Source of the DNA: JAKFDI01 sp044508835 | GTDB taxonomy: Bacteria > Pseudomonadota > Gammaproteobacteria > Burkholderiales > Burkholderiaceae_C | Length of the DNA: 59,970 nt | Assembly: GCA_044508835.1 (NCBI GenBank) | Contig: JBIQHD010000029.1 | Coordinates: 1 to 59,970, forward strand | Direction of reading: 5' to 3' | Part shown: positions 17,899 through 24,940 of the stretch, piece by piece | Layout: each line of letters opens with the position of its first letter | Numbering within the stretch: the stretch's first letter is position 1 | Notes under the pieces: model-generated | What the model saw: the letters and a program-made list of their open reading frames with translations, nothing else | The model's database searches: none | What the model was told of the DNA's origin: nothing | Program-made: the position numbers and the translations under genes

Positions 17899-18323
17899 AC
17901 TTCCGCAAGCCACCCCGCGAGGAACCGGAGATCAACCTGATCCCGTTCATCGACGTGCTGCTCGTGGTACTCATCTTCCTGATGCTGTCGACCACCTACT
18001 CGAAGTTCACCGAGCTGCAGATCACGCTGCCCACTGCCAACGCCGAGCAGGCGCGCGACCGGCCGAAGGAGATCATCGTCTCGGTCGCCGCCGACGGCCG
18101 CTACGCCGTCGACCGCCAGCCGGTGGACGGGCGCAGCGTGGCGCTGCTGACCGCCGCGCTGAACGCCGCCGCGGGCGGCAACGCCGAGGCCTTCGTCATC
18201 GTCTCCGCCGACGCGGGGGCCGCCCACCAGTCGGTGATCAACGTGATGGACGCGGCGCGGCGCGCCGGGCTGTCGCGCCTGACCTTCGCCGCGCAGGGCA
18301 ACGCGGGCGGCGAAGCGCGCTGA
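17895..18323 (+). CDS. exbD: ExbD/TolR family biopolymer transport protein
   Basis: The 142-residue protein MNFRKPPREEPEINLIPFIDVLLVVLIFLM has the single N-terminal helix with the proton-carrying Asp in the NLIPFIDVLLVLL motif. A periplasmic TolR/ExbD domain ends with VINVMDAARRAGLSRLTFA. It partners the ExbB encoded just upstream (ATGA overlap). Family length is normal. Confidence 0.94.
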   Translation: MNFRKPPREEPEINLIPFIDVLLVVLIFLMLSTTYSKFTELQITLPTANAEQARDRPKEIIVSVAADGRYAVDRQPVDGRSVALLTAALNAAAGGNAEAFVIVSADAGAAHQSVINVMDAARRAGLSRLTFAAQGNAGGEAR

Positions 18324-18339
18324 CGCGCCGCCGCGCCCC

Positions 18340-19404
18340 TTGAGCGCCCCTCGCCCGGACACCGCCGCGCAGGCGCTGCAGCGCGCCTGGCTCGGCCGCG
18401 GGCCGCTCGCACTCGCCCTGCTGCCGCTGGCGGGGTTCTTCGGCGCGGCCGCCGCGCTGCGCCGCCTGTCGTTCCGCCTCGGCCTGCGGCGCAGCGAACG
18501 GCTGCCGGTGCCGGTGGTCGTCGTCGGCAACCTGGTCGCCGGCGGCGCGGGCAAGACGCCCACCGTGCTGGCGCTCGTCGACGCGCTGCGCGCGCGCGGC
18601 CGGCGGCCGGGCGTGGTCTCGCGCGGCCACGGGCGGGCGGACGGCGGCGTGCTCGACGTCGAGCCCGGCACGCCCGCCGGCCGCTGCGGCGACGAGCCCC
18701 TGCTGCTGCGCCTGCGCGCCGGCGTGCCGGTGGTGGTCGGGCGCGACCGCGTCGCCGCCGGGCGCGAACTGCTGCGGCTGCATCCCGAGGTGGATGTCAT
18801 CGTCAGCGACGACGGCCTGCAGCACCTGCGGCTGGCGCGCGATGCGCAGGTGATCGTCTTCGACGAGCGCGGCACCGGCAACGGCTGGCTGCTGCCGGCG
18901 GGGCCGCTGCGCGAGCCCTTCACCGCCCGGCCGCCGGCCCGCAGCGTGGTGCTCTACAACGCCGCGGCGCCGACCACGCCCTGGCCCGGCACCACGGCGC
19001 GGCGCACGCTGGCCGGCGCGGTGGCGCTGGCCGACTGGCGGCAGGGCCGGCCGGCGACGCCCGAGGCGCTGCAGGCACTGGCCGGGCGGCGCGTCGTCGC
19101 CGCGGCCGGCACGGCGCGGCCGCAGCGCTTCTTCGACATGCTGCGTGCCGCAGGCGTCGAAGCGATGCCGCTGGCGCTGCCCGACCACCACGACTACGCC
19201 ACCCTGCCCTGGCCGGCCGACGCGGCGGACGTGGTCGTGACCGAGAAGGACGCCGTCAAGCTCGATCCGGCCCGCATGGGCGCGTCGCGCGTCTGGGTGG
19301 CGCCGCTAGACTTTGCGCTCGAACCCGCGCTCGTGGATGCGGTCGCGGCGCTGCTCCCCCCTCCTCCGCCGGCAAGGAACGACCATGGACAACCGACTGC
19401 TTGA
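18340..19404 (+). CDS. lpxK: Tetraacyldisaccharide 4'-kinase
   Basis: The 354 residues have a membrane-anchoring N-terminal helix (LALALLPLAGFFGAAAALRR), then the P-loop VVVGNLVAGGAGKTPTV and the DDGLQHLRLARD motif of LpxK. It phosphorylates the lipid A disaccharide precursor to lipid IVA at the inner membrane. The start is TTG 18340, 16 bp after exbD. The end overlaps the next gene by 20 bp, so the whole set is one transcript. Confidence 0.95.
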   Translation: MSAPRPDTAAQALQRAWLGRGPLALALLPLAGFFGAAAALRRLSFRLGLRRSERLPVPVVVVGNLVAGGAGKTPTVLALVDALRARGRRPGVVSRGHGRADGGVLDVEPGTPAGRCGDEPLLLRLRAGVPVVVGRDRVAAGRELLRLHPEVDVIVSDDGLQHLRLARDAQVIVFDERGTGNGWLLPAGPLREPFTARPPARSVVLYNAAAPTTPWPGTTARRTLAGAVALADWRQGRPATPEALQALAGRRVVAAAGTARPQRFFDMLRAAGVEAMPLALPDHHDYATLPWPADAADVVVTEKDAVKLDPARMGASRVWVAPLDFALEPALVDAVAALLPPPPPARNDHGQPTA

Positions 19405-19591
19405 ACTGCTGGTGTGCCCGCTGTGCAAGGGCCCGCTGCAGCACCAGCGCCCGCCGCAGCATGCAGCCCAGGAACTGGTGTGCCCGGCCGACCGCCTCGC
19501 CTTCCCGGTGCGCGACGGCATTCCCGTGATGCTCGAGAGCGAGGCCCGCCCGCTCGACGAATCCGCCCCGCCCATCGCCACGGTGAGCTGA
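19385..19591 (+). CDS. Trm112 family protein
   Basis: The 68-residue protein (MDNRLLELLVCPLCKGPLQ) belongs to the Trm112/YcaR family: CPLCKGPL, LVCPADRLAFPVRDGIPVML. The Cys pairs resemble a zinc ribbon. The exact bacterial role is unsettled. In eukaryotes Trm112 activates methyltransferases. Its position between lpxK and kdsB is conserved across proteobacteria. It overlaps the end of lpxK by 20 bp. Confidence 0.92.
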   Translation: MDNRLLELLVCPLCKGPLQHQRPPQHAAQELVCPADRLAFPVRDGIPVMLESEARPLDESAPPIATVS

Positions 19592-19595
19592 GGCG

Positions 19596-20348
19596 GTGGC
19601 CTTCACCGTCCTGATCCCCGCCCGGCTCGCCTCCACGCGGCTGCCGCGCAAGCCGCTGGCCGACATCGCAGGCGTGCCGATGGTGGTGCGCGTGGCGCAG
19701 CGCGCCGCGCAGTCGCAGGCCGCGCGCGTGGTCGTGGCGGCCGACGACGCCGAGATCGTCGCGGCCTGCCGCGCGCATGGCGTCGAGGCCGTGGCCACCC
19801 GCGCCGACCACGCCACCGGCAGCGACCGCCTGGGCGAGGCCTGCACCCTGGTCGGCGCGGCCGACGGCGACCTCGTGGTCAACGTGCAGGGCGACGAGCC
19901 GCTGATCGACCCGGCCATGATCGACGCCTGCGCCGCGCTGCTGGCCGAACGCGCCGACTGCGTGATGAGCACCGTCGCCCATGCCATCGACGACGCGGCC
20001 GACCTGCGCAACCCGAACGTCGTGAAGGTGGTGTGCGACGCCGCCGGCCGGGCGCTGTACTTCTCGCGCGCGCCGCTGCCCTGGTGGCGCGACGGCTATG
20101 CGCAGGGCATCGCCGTGCTGTCCGACCCGCCGCCGCTGCGCCACGTCGGGCTGTACGCCTACCGCGCGGGCTTCCTGCGGCGCTTCCCGTCGCTGCCCCC
20201 GAGCCCGCTGGAGGCGCTCGAATCGCTGGAGCAGCTGCGCGTGCTGTGGCACGGCGAGCGCATCGCCGTGCACGTCAGCGCCTCGCGCCCCGGCCCGGGG
20301 GTCGACACGCCCGAGGACCTGGCGCGCGTGCGTGCGCTCTTCGCCTGA
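19596..20348 (+). CDS. kdsB: 3-deoxy-manno-octulosonate cytidylyltransferase
   Basis: The 250-residue CMP-Kdo synthetase starts at GTG 19596 (MAFTVLIPARLASTRLPRKPLADIAG). The nucleotide-binding ARLASTRLPRKPL, the VNVQGDEPLIDP motif and the HVGLYAYR region are all present. It activates Kdo for lipopolysaccharide inner core synthesis, which fits its place after lpxK. The gap to the Trm112 gene is 4 bp. Confidence 0.96.
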   Translation: MAFTVLIPARLASTRLPRKPLADIAGVPMVVRVAQRAAQSQAARVVVAADDAEIVAACRAHGVEAVATRADHATGSDRLGEACTLVGAADGDLVVNVQGDEPLIDPAMIDACAALLAERADCVMSTVAHAIDDAADLRNPNVVKVVCDAAGRALYFSRAPLPWWRDGYAQGIAVLSDPPPLRHVGLYAYRAGFLRRFPSLPPSPLEALESLEQLRVLWHGERIAVHVSASRPGPGVDTPEDLARVRALFA

Positions 20349-20389
20349 GCGGGTGCTGCAGGCGACAGCGCCCCGCAGGAGCAGGCGGC

Positions 20390-20395
20390 GATAAT
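20390..20395 (+). promoter_or_regulatory. Candidate -10 element for adk
   Basis: GATAAT lies 54 bp before the adk ATG in the 101-bp gap after kdsB, suggesting adk also has its own promoter. No convincing -35. Confidence 0.4.
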
Positions 20396-20449
20396 CCCGC
20401 GCGACCTGCGCGAGCGCCGGGCGACGATCATCGAGAACGAGGACACGCA

Positions 20450-21103
20450 ATGAGACTGATTCTTCTGGGCGCGCCGGGCGCCGGCAAGGGCACGCAGGCG
20501 GCCTTCATCTGCCGCAAGTACGGCATCCCGCAGATCTCGACCGGCGACATGCTGCGCGCGGCCGTGAAGGCCGGCACGCCGCTGGGCGTGGCCGCGAAGA
20601 AGGTCATGGACGCGGGCGGCCTCGTGAGCGACGACATCATCATCGGCCTCGTCAAGGAGCGCATCGCCCAGCCCGACTGCGCCAACGGCTTCCTGTTCGA
20701 CGGCTTCCCGCGCACCATCCCGCAGGCCGACGCGATGAAGGCCGCCGGCGTGAAGCTCGACTTCGTGCTCGAGATCGACGTGCCCGACGAGGCCATCATC
20801 GAGCGCATGAGCGGGCGGCGCGTGCACGTCGCGTCCGGGCGCACCTACCACCTCAAGTTCAACCCGCCCAAGGCCGAAGGCCGCGACGACGAGACCGGCG
20901 AGCCGCTGATCCACCGCGACGACGACCACGAGGAGACGGTGCGCAAGCGCCTCGAGGTCTACCAGAGCCAGACGCGTCCGCTGGTCGCGTACTACTCGGA
21001 CTGGGCCGCCTCGGGCGACGCCGCGGCGCCAAAGTACCGCAGGATCAGCGGCACGGGCAGCGTCGACGAGATCACCGCGCGCGCGCTCGCCGCGCTCGCC
21101 TGA
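20450..21103 (+). CDS. adk: Adenylate kinase
   Basis: The 217-residue long-form adenylate kinase has P-loop GAPGAGKGTQ, the AMP-binding STGDMLRAAV, FDGFPRTIPQA, and the LID beginning GRRVHVASGRTYHLKFNPPK. The LID carries no zinc Cys. It interconverts ATP+AMP and 2 ADP. The start ATG follows GAGGACACGCA. A longer open frame upstream overlaps kdsB and is rejected. Confidence 0.97.
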   Translation: MRLILLGAPGAGKGTQAAFICRKYGIPQISTGDMLRAAVKAGTPLGVAAKKVMDAGGLVSDDIIIGLVKERIAQPDCANGFLFDGFPRTIPQADAMKAAGVKLDFVLEIDVPDEAIIERMSGRRVHVASGRTYHLKFNPPKAEGRDDETGEPLIHRDDDHEETVRKRLEVYQSQTRPLVAYYSDWAASGDAAAPKYRRISGTGSVDEITARALAALA

Positions 21104-21131
21104 ACCCAACTTCTGAAGGAGTCACCACCGC

Positions 21132-21893
21132 ATGGACATCGCAGGCAAGGTCTTCATCGTCACCGGCGGGGCCTCGGGCCTCGGCGAGGGCACGGTCCGC
21201 ATGCTGGTCGCCAACGGCGCCAAGGTCGTCATCGCCGACCTGCAGGCCGACAAGGGCGAGGCGCTCGCCAAGGAACTGGCGGGCACCGCCTTCGTGAAGT
21301 GCGACGTGAGCCAGGAGGCCGACGGCCGCGCCGCGGTCGACAAGGCCGTGTCGATGGGCAAGCTGATGGGCCTCGTCAACTGCGCCGGCATCGCCCCGGC
21401 GGTGAAGACGGTGGGCAAGGACGGCGCGCACCCGCTGGCCGTGTTCGCCAAGGTCGTCACCGTCAACCTGGTCGGCAGCTTCAACATGATCCGCCTTGCC
21501 GCCGAGGCGATGAGCAGGAACGAGCCCGAAGCCACCGGCGAGCGCGGCGTGCTCATCTCCACCGCCAGCGTCGCGGCCTACGACGGCCAGATCGGCCAGG
21601 CGGCGTACTCGGCCTCCAAGGGCGGCGTGGTCGGCATGACGCTGCCGATCGCGCGCGACCTGGCGCGCAACGGCATCCGCAACATGACCATCGCGCCGGG
21701 CATCTTCGGCACGCCCATGCTGTTCCAGATGCCCAAGGAAGTGCAGGACGCGCTGGCCGCCGGCGTGCCCTTCCCCAGCCGCCTGGGCACGCCGGCCGAC
21801 TACGCCAAGCTCGTGCAGCACATCATCACCAACGACATGCTCAACGGCGAGGTGATCCGCCTGGACGGCGCGATCCGCCTGGCGCCGAAGTAG
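21132..21893 (+). CDS. Short-chain dehydrogenase, 3-hydroxyacyl-CoA dehydrogenase type II-like
   Basis: The 253-residue SDR has NAD-binding TGGASGLGEGT, the D in VIADLQ that selects NAD, NCAGIA, a catalytic Ser in ISTASVAAYDGQ, and YSASKGG (Tyr-x3-Lys). ARNGIRNMTIAPGIFGTPM resembles the HSD17B10/3-hydroxy-2-methylbutyryl-CoA dehydrogenase subgroup used in fatty acid and isoleucine breakdown. It follows adk by 28 bp with an AAGGAG site and ends at a strong terminator. Exact substrate is uncertain. Confidence 0.88.
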   Translation: MDIAGKVFIVTGGASGLGEGTVRMLVANGAKVVIADLQADKGEALAKELAGTAFVKCDVSQEADGRAAVDKAVSMGKLMGLVNCAGIAPAVKTVGKDGAHPLAVFAKVVTVNLVGSFNMIRLAAEAMSRNEPEATGERGVLISTASVAAYDGQIGQAAYSASKGGVVGMTLPIARDLARNGIRNMTIAPGIFGTPMLFQMPKEVQDALAAGVPFPSRLGTPADYAKLVQHIITNDMLNGEVIRLDGAIRLAPK

Positions 21894-21910
21894 GCCGGTT
21901 CGCTCCACGG

Positions 21911-21942
21911 AAAAGGCGCGATACGTTCGCGCCTTTTCTTTT
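21911..21942 (+). terminator. Terminator after the SDR gene
   Basis: AAAAGGCGCG, 7-nt loop, CGCGCCTTTT followed by CTTTT: a perfect 10-bp stem 17 bp past the stop codon. It ends the exbB-to-SDR run. Confidence 0.9.
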
Positions 21943-21991
21943 GGCCGCCGCCGCCGTCCAATGGGCCGGTCATCGACTGGAAGGCACCCCG

Positions 21992-22579
21992 ATGGACTCC
22001 GAGCGCGACAAGATGCTGGCCGGCCAGCTGTACGACCCGAACGACCCCGAGCTCGCCGCTGCACGCGAACGCGCGCGCGATCTCTGCCAGGCGCTCAACG
22101 CCAGCCGCGAGGCCGAGCAGGACGCGCGCCGCCGCCTCCTCGTCGAGCTGTTCGGCACGGGCGGCGACACGGTGTGGATGCAGCCGCCCTTCTTCTGCGA
22201 CTACGGCTCGAACATCGCGCTCGGCGAGCGGGTGTTCTTCAACTTCAACTGCGTGGTGCTCGACGTGTGCCGCGTGACGGTCGGCAGCTTCACGCTGTTC
22301 GGCCCGGCGGTGCAGATCTACACCGCCATGCACCCGCTCGACGCGGCGCTGCGGCGCCGGCAGGAGCACGGCCGGCCGGTCGAGATCGGCAGCGACGTGT
22401 GGGTGGGCGGCGGCGCGGTCATCCTGCCCGGCGTGCGCATCGGCTCGCGCGCGGTCATCGGGGCGGGCAGCGTGGTGACGCGCGACGTTCCCGACGCGGT
22501 GTTCGCCGCCGGCAACCCCTGCCGCGTGATCCGCGAGCTGGGCGATGCGCAGGCGAGCCCGCCGCCTACTCGATCTTGA
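21992..22579 (+). CDS. Sugar O-acetyltransferase of the maltose/NodL type
   Basis: The start at ATG 21992 (MDSERDKMLAGQLYDPNDPEL) gives 195 residues. The N-terminal Mac domain (KMLAGQLYDPNDPEL) precedes a left-handed beta helix of hexapeptide repeats with PPFFCDYGSNIALGERVFFNFNCVVLD, IYTAMHPLDA (catalytic His) and VWVGGGAVILPGVRIG, ending AGNPCRVIREL. It transfers acetyl from acetyl-CoA to a sugar hydroxyl; the sugar is unknown. Its last 14 bp overlap the convergent tonB end. Confidence 0.92.
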   Translation: MDSERDKMLAGQLYDPNDPELAAARERARDLCQALNASREAEQDARRRLLVELFGTGGDTVWMQPPFFCDYGSNIALGERVFFNFNCVVLDVCRVTVGSFTLFGPAVQIYTAMHPLDAALRRRQEHGRPVEIGSDVWVGGGAVILPGVRIGSRAVIGAGSVVTRDVPDAVFAAGNPCRVIRELGDAQASPPPTRS

Positions 22580-23261
22580 AGTCGAACTCCTGCGTGGCCA
22601 CCACCTCGCCCGCGCCCGAGGTGCACTTGTACTGGCGCATCGCATCGCGCACCGCCGAATGGAACACGCGCGGGCCGGAGAGGATGGTCACGTCGACCAC
22701 CACGCCGTTGCGGATCGTCGCCTGCGCCCGCACCACGCCGCTGATGCCTTCGCGCAGCGCGCGGCGCGGCACCTCGGGGCGCACCTGCGTCGGGCAGGCG
22801 ATGCCGATCTCCGCGCGGCTCGGCGCCGCCGGCGGCGCGGGGGCCGGCGGCGGGGGCGGCGCGATGGGCGCCGGCGCGGGCGGCGGCGGCACCGGGGTGG
22901 CGACGATCGGCGGCGCGGGCGCCGGTGCCGGCGGCAGCACCACCTCGGGCGGCGGCACGAACGGCGGCGGCCTGGGCGGCGGGCTGACGATCTTCGGCGG
23001 CGGCTTGGGGGCCGGCGGCGGCGGCGGCGGTTTAGGCGGTGGCGGTGGCGGCGGCGGAGGGGGTGGCGGCGGCAGCTTCACCTCCTGGATCACCACCGCG
23101 TCGAGCGGCGGCTTCTTCACCGACTCGATGACCTTGCGGCCGAGGCCGGACACGATGGCGTAGCCCGCCAGCAGGTGCACGCCGACGACCACGGCAATGC
23201 CCGCCGCCCGCCCGCCGGGGTTCCTCGGCCGCCATGCGGCGTCGCGTTCACCCGGGCTCAT
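22566..23261 (-). CDS. tonB: TonB energy transducer with long proline-rich linker
   Basis: The 231 residues have an N-terminal helix (AAGIAVVVGVHLLAGYAIVSG) and a periplasmic linker of about 100 residues that is mostly proline. The linker includes 13 consecutive prolines around 23036-23075. A TonB C-terminal domain follows (RPEVPRRALREGISGVVRAQATIRNG, ending ATQEFDFKIE). It couples the ExbB/ExbD proton channel to outer-membrane receptors. It is the last gene of the receptor-exbB-exbD-exbD-tonB set and overlaps the preceding exbD by 4 bp. Two Cys in the C-terminal domain (ACPTQV, QYKCTS) could form a disulfide. Confidence 0.94.
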   Translation of the reverse strand: MSPGERDAAWRPRNPGGRAAGIAVVVGVHLLAGYAIVSGLGRKVIESVKKPPLDAVVIQEVKLPPPPPPPPPPPPPKPPPPPPAPKPPPKIVSPPPRPPPFVPPPEVVLPPAPAPAPPIVATPVPPPPAPAPIAPPPPPAPAPPAAPSRAEIGIACPTQVRPEVPRRALREGISGVVRAQATIRNGVVVDVTILSGPRVFHSAVRDAMRQYKCTSGAGEVVATQEFDFKIE

Positions 23262-23689
23262 TCGACGAACTGCTCGCTGCCGATCACGGCGATGCGGTTC
23301 AGCCCATGGCGCCGCGTCTCGGCCAGCACGTGGGCCACCGTCTCGTAGCGCGCCGCCTTGTCGGGACGCAGGTGGATCTCGGGCAGCGGCACCGCCTGCG
23401 CGGCCTCGTCCATCTTCTGCGCCAGTTCCTGCGGCCCGGCGAGCGGCTCGCCCTGCCAGTGGATCACGCTGTGCGCGTCGATGTCGATCTGCAGCACCGG
23501 CGGCGGCACCTGCGCCGTCGGCGGCTGGGCCACCGGCAGCTGCAGGTTCACCGCGTGCAGCTGGATCGGGATGGTGATGATGAGCATGATGAGCAGCACC
23601 AGCATCACGTCGATCAGCGGCGTGGTGTTGATCTCGACCATCACCTCGGGTTCGTCGCCCGCCTCGGGGCCGCCCACCTGCATCGCCAC
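23258..23689 (-). CDS. exbD: ExbD-type protein, second copy
   Basis: The 143-residue protein carries the helix NTTPLIDVMLVLLIMLIITIPIQLHAVNLQLP with the essential Asp, then a periplasmic domain ending RRHGLNRIAVIGSEQFVE. It lies 4 bp after the first exbD of this set and overlaps tonB. Two ExbD paralogues behind one ExbB are known from Xanthomonas-type Ton systems. This one retains the full motif and looks functional. Confidence 0.93.
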   Translation of the reverse strand: MAMQVGGPEAGDEPEVMVEINTTPLIDVMLVLLIMLIITIPIQLHAVNLQLPVAQPPTAQVPPPVLQIDIDAHSVIHWQGEPLAGPQELAQKMDEAAQAVPLPEIHLRPDKAARYETVAHVLAETRRHGLNRIAVIGSEQFVE

Positions 23690-23693
23690 GGCG

Positions 23694-24125
23694 TCAGCCT
23701 CCCCGCGCCGGCGGCTCGGTGATGAAGGACACCTTGGCGATGCCCGCGCGCTGCGCCGCGTACAGCACGCGGCCCACGCCCTCGTAGGTGGCCGCCAGGT
23801 CGCCGCGGATCTGCACCTCCGGCTGGGGCTGCTGCACGGCCACCGCCTTCAGGCGCTCGACCAGCGCCTCCGCGTCGGGCAGGCGGGCGTCGTACCAGAA
23901 CACCGCGCCGCCGCGATCGACCGAGATGACGATGTTCTCCGGCTTCGTCTCGCGCGCCTCGACGCGCTCCTTGGGCAGCTCCACCGGAACCGAGGTGGTC
24001 ACCACCGGGATGGTGATGAGGAAGATGATGAGCAGCACCAGCATCACGTCCACCAGCGGCGTGGTGTTGATGGCCGCGATCGGCGCATCGTCCTCCCCGT
24101 CCACGGGGCCGAAGCTCATCGCCAT
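23694..24125 (-). CDS. exbD: ExbD-type protein, first copy
   Basis: The 143-residue ExbD has AINTTPLVDVMLVLLIIFLITIPVV as its membrane helix with the proton-carrying Asp, followed by QIRGDLAATYEGVGRVLYAAQRAGIAKVSF. It lies 18 bp after exbB. Compared with its downstream paralogue the two share the membrane motif but differ through the periplasmic domain, so they probably arose by an old duplication. Confidence 0.93.
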   Translation of the reverse strand: MAMSFGPVDGEDDAPIAAINTTPLVDVMLVLLIIFLITIPVVTTSVPVELPKERVEARETKPENIVISVDRGGAVFWYDARLPDAEALVERLKAVAVQQPQPEVQIRGDLAATYEGVGRVLYAAQRAGIAKVSFITEPPARGG

Positions 24126-24143
24126 GCGAAGCCTCTCGACCTC

Positions 24144-24902
24144 TCAGGCCTTGCCCGCCGACGCCAGCAGCACCGAATGCAGGTCGCTGCCGAAGGCGCG
24201 CACCTCTTCCATCACGCCCTTGTTGCGCCGCACCAGCCAGTTGTAGCCCAGCACCGCCGGCACCGCGACCGCGAGACCGATGGCCGTCATGATGAGCGCC
24301 TCGCCCACCGGGCCGGCCACCTTGTCGATCGAGGCCTGCCCGGCCACGCCGATGGCGGTGAGCGCGTGGTAGATGCCCCAGACGGTGCCGAACAGGCCCA
24401 CGAAGGGCGCGGTCGAGCCGACCGTCGCCAGGAACGCCAGCCCGCCCTGCATGCGGCTGCCCACGCGCTCGATGGCGCGCTGGATGCTCATCGTCACCCA
24501 CTGGTTCAGGTCGACGTGCTCGAACAGGCCGCTGTGCTTCTTGCGCGCCTCGAGCCCGGCCTCGGCGATGAAGCGGAAGGGGCTGCCGGCGTCCAGCGTC
24601 TGCGCGCCCTGGAGCACGGAGCCGGCGCTCCAGAAGGTCTTCGCGGCGGCGCGCGCCTGGCGGTTCATCCTCGCCTGCTCGATCACCTTGACGATGGTGA
24701 TGTACCAGCTGCCCACGCTCATGATGAGCAGGATGAGCAGCACCGTCCTGGCGATCCAGTCGCTGCTGCGCCACAGGGTTTTCAGGCCGTAGGGGTTGCC
24801 GGCGGCATCGGCCGCCTGGGCCATGGCGGGGCCGGCCCAGGCGGCGCCCGCGGCGGCGATCAGCAGGCACACGGCAATCGGGCGAAGGCGGTGAGAAGGC
24901 AT
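24144..24902 (-). CDS. exbB: ExbB-type proton channel protein
   Basis: The 252 residues start with a signal-like N-terminus (MPSHRLRPIAVCLLIAAAGAAWAGPAMAQA), then three membrane segments, the last pair in LAFLATVGSTAPFVGLFGTVWGIYHAL and GEALIMTAIGLAVAVPAVLGYNWL. This is the longer ExbB form with an extra periplasmic N-terminal stretch. It lies 38 bp downstream of the TonB receptor gene and heads the Ton motor genes. Confidence 0.94.
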   Translation of the reverse strand: MPSHRLRPIAVCLLIAAAGAAWAGPAMAQAADAAGNPYGLKTLWRSSDWIARTVLLILLIMSVGSWYITIVKVIEQARMNRQARAAAKTFWSAGSVLQGAQTLDAGSPFRFIAEAGLEARKKHSGLFEHVDLNQWVTMSIQRAIERVGSRMQGGLAFLATVGSTAPFVGLFGTVWGIYHALTAIGVAGQASIDKVAGPVGEALIMTAIGLAVAVPAVLGYNWLVRRNKGVMEEVRAFGSDLHSVLLASAGKA

Positions 24903-24940
24903 GGTGGTTTCACGAAGGCCCGGCGCGCGGCGCGGGCCGG

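Noticed and set aside
22840..23080. GGC/GGT-rich tract as a non-coding repeat or CRISPR-like array
   Set aside because: It codes the proline-rich linker of TonB on the minus strand. Units are irregular and there are no spacers.
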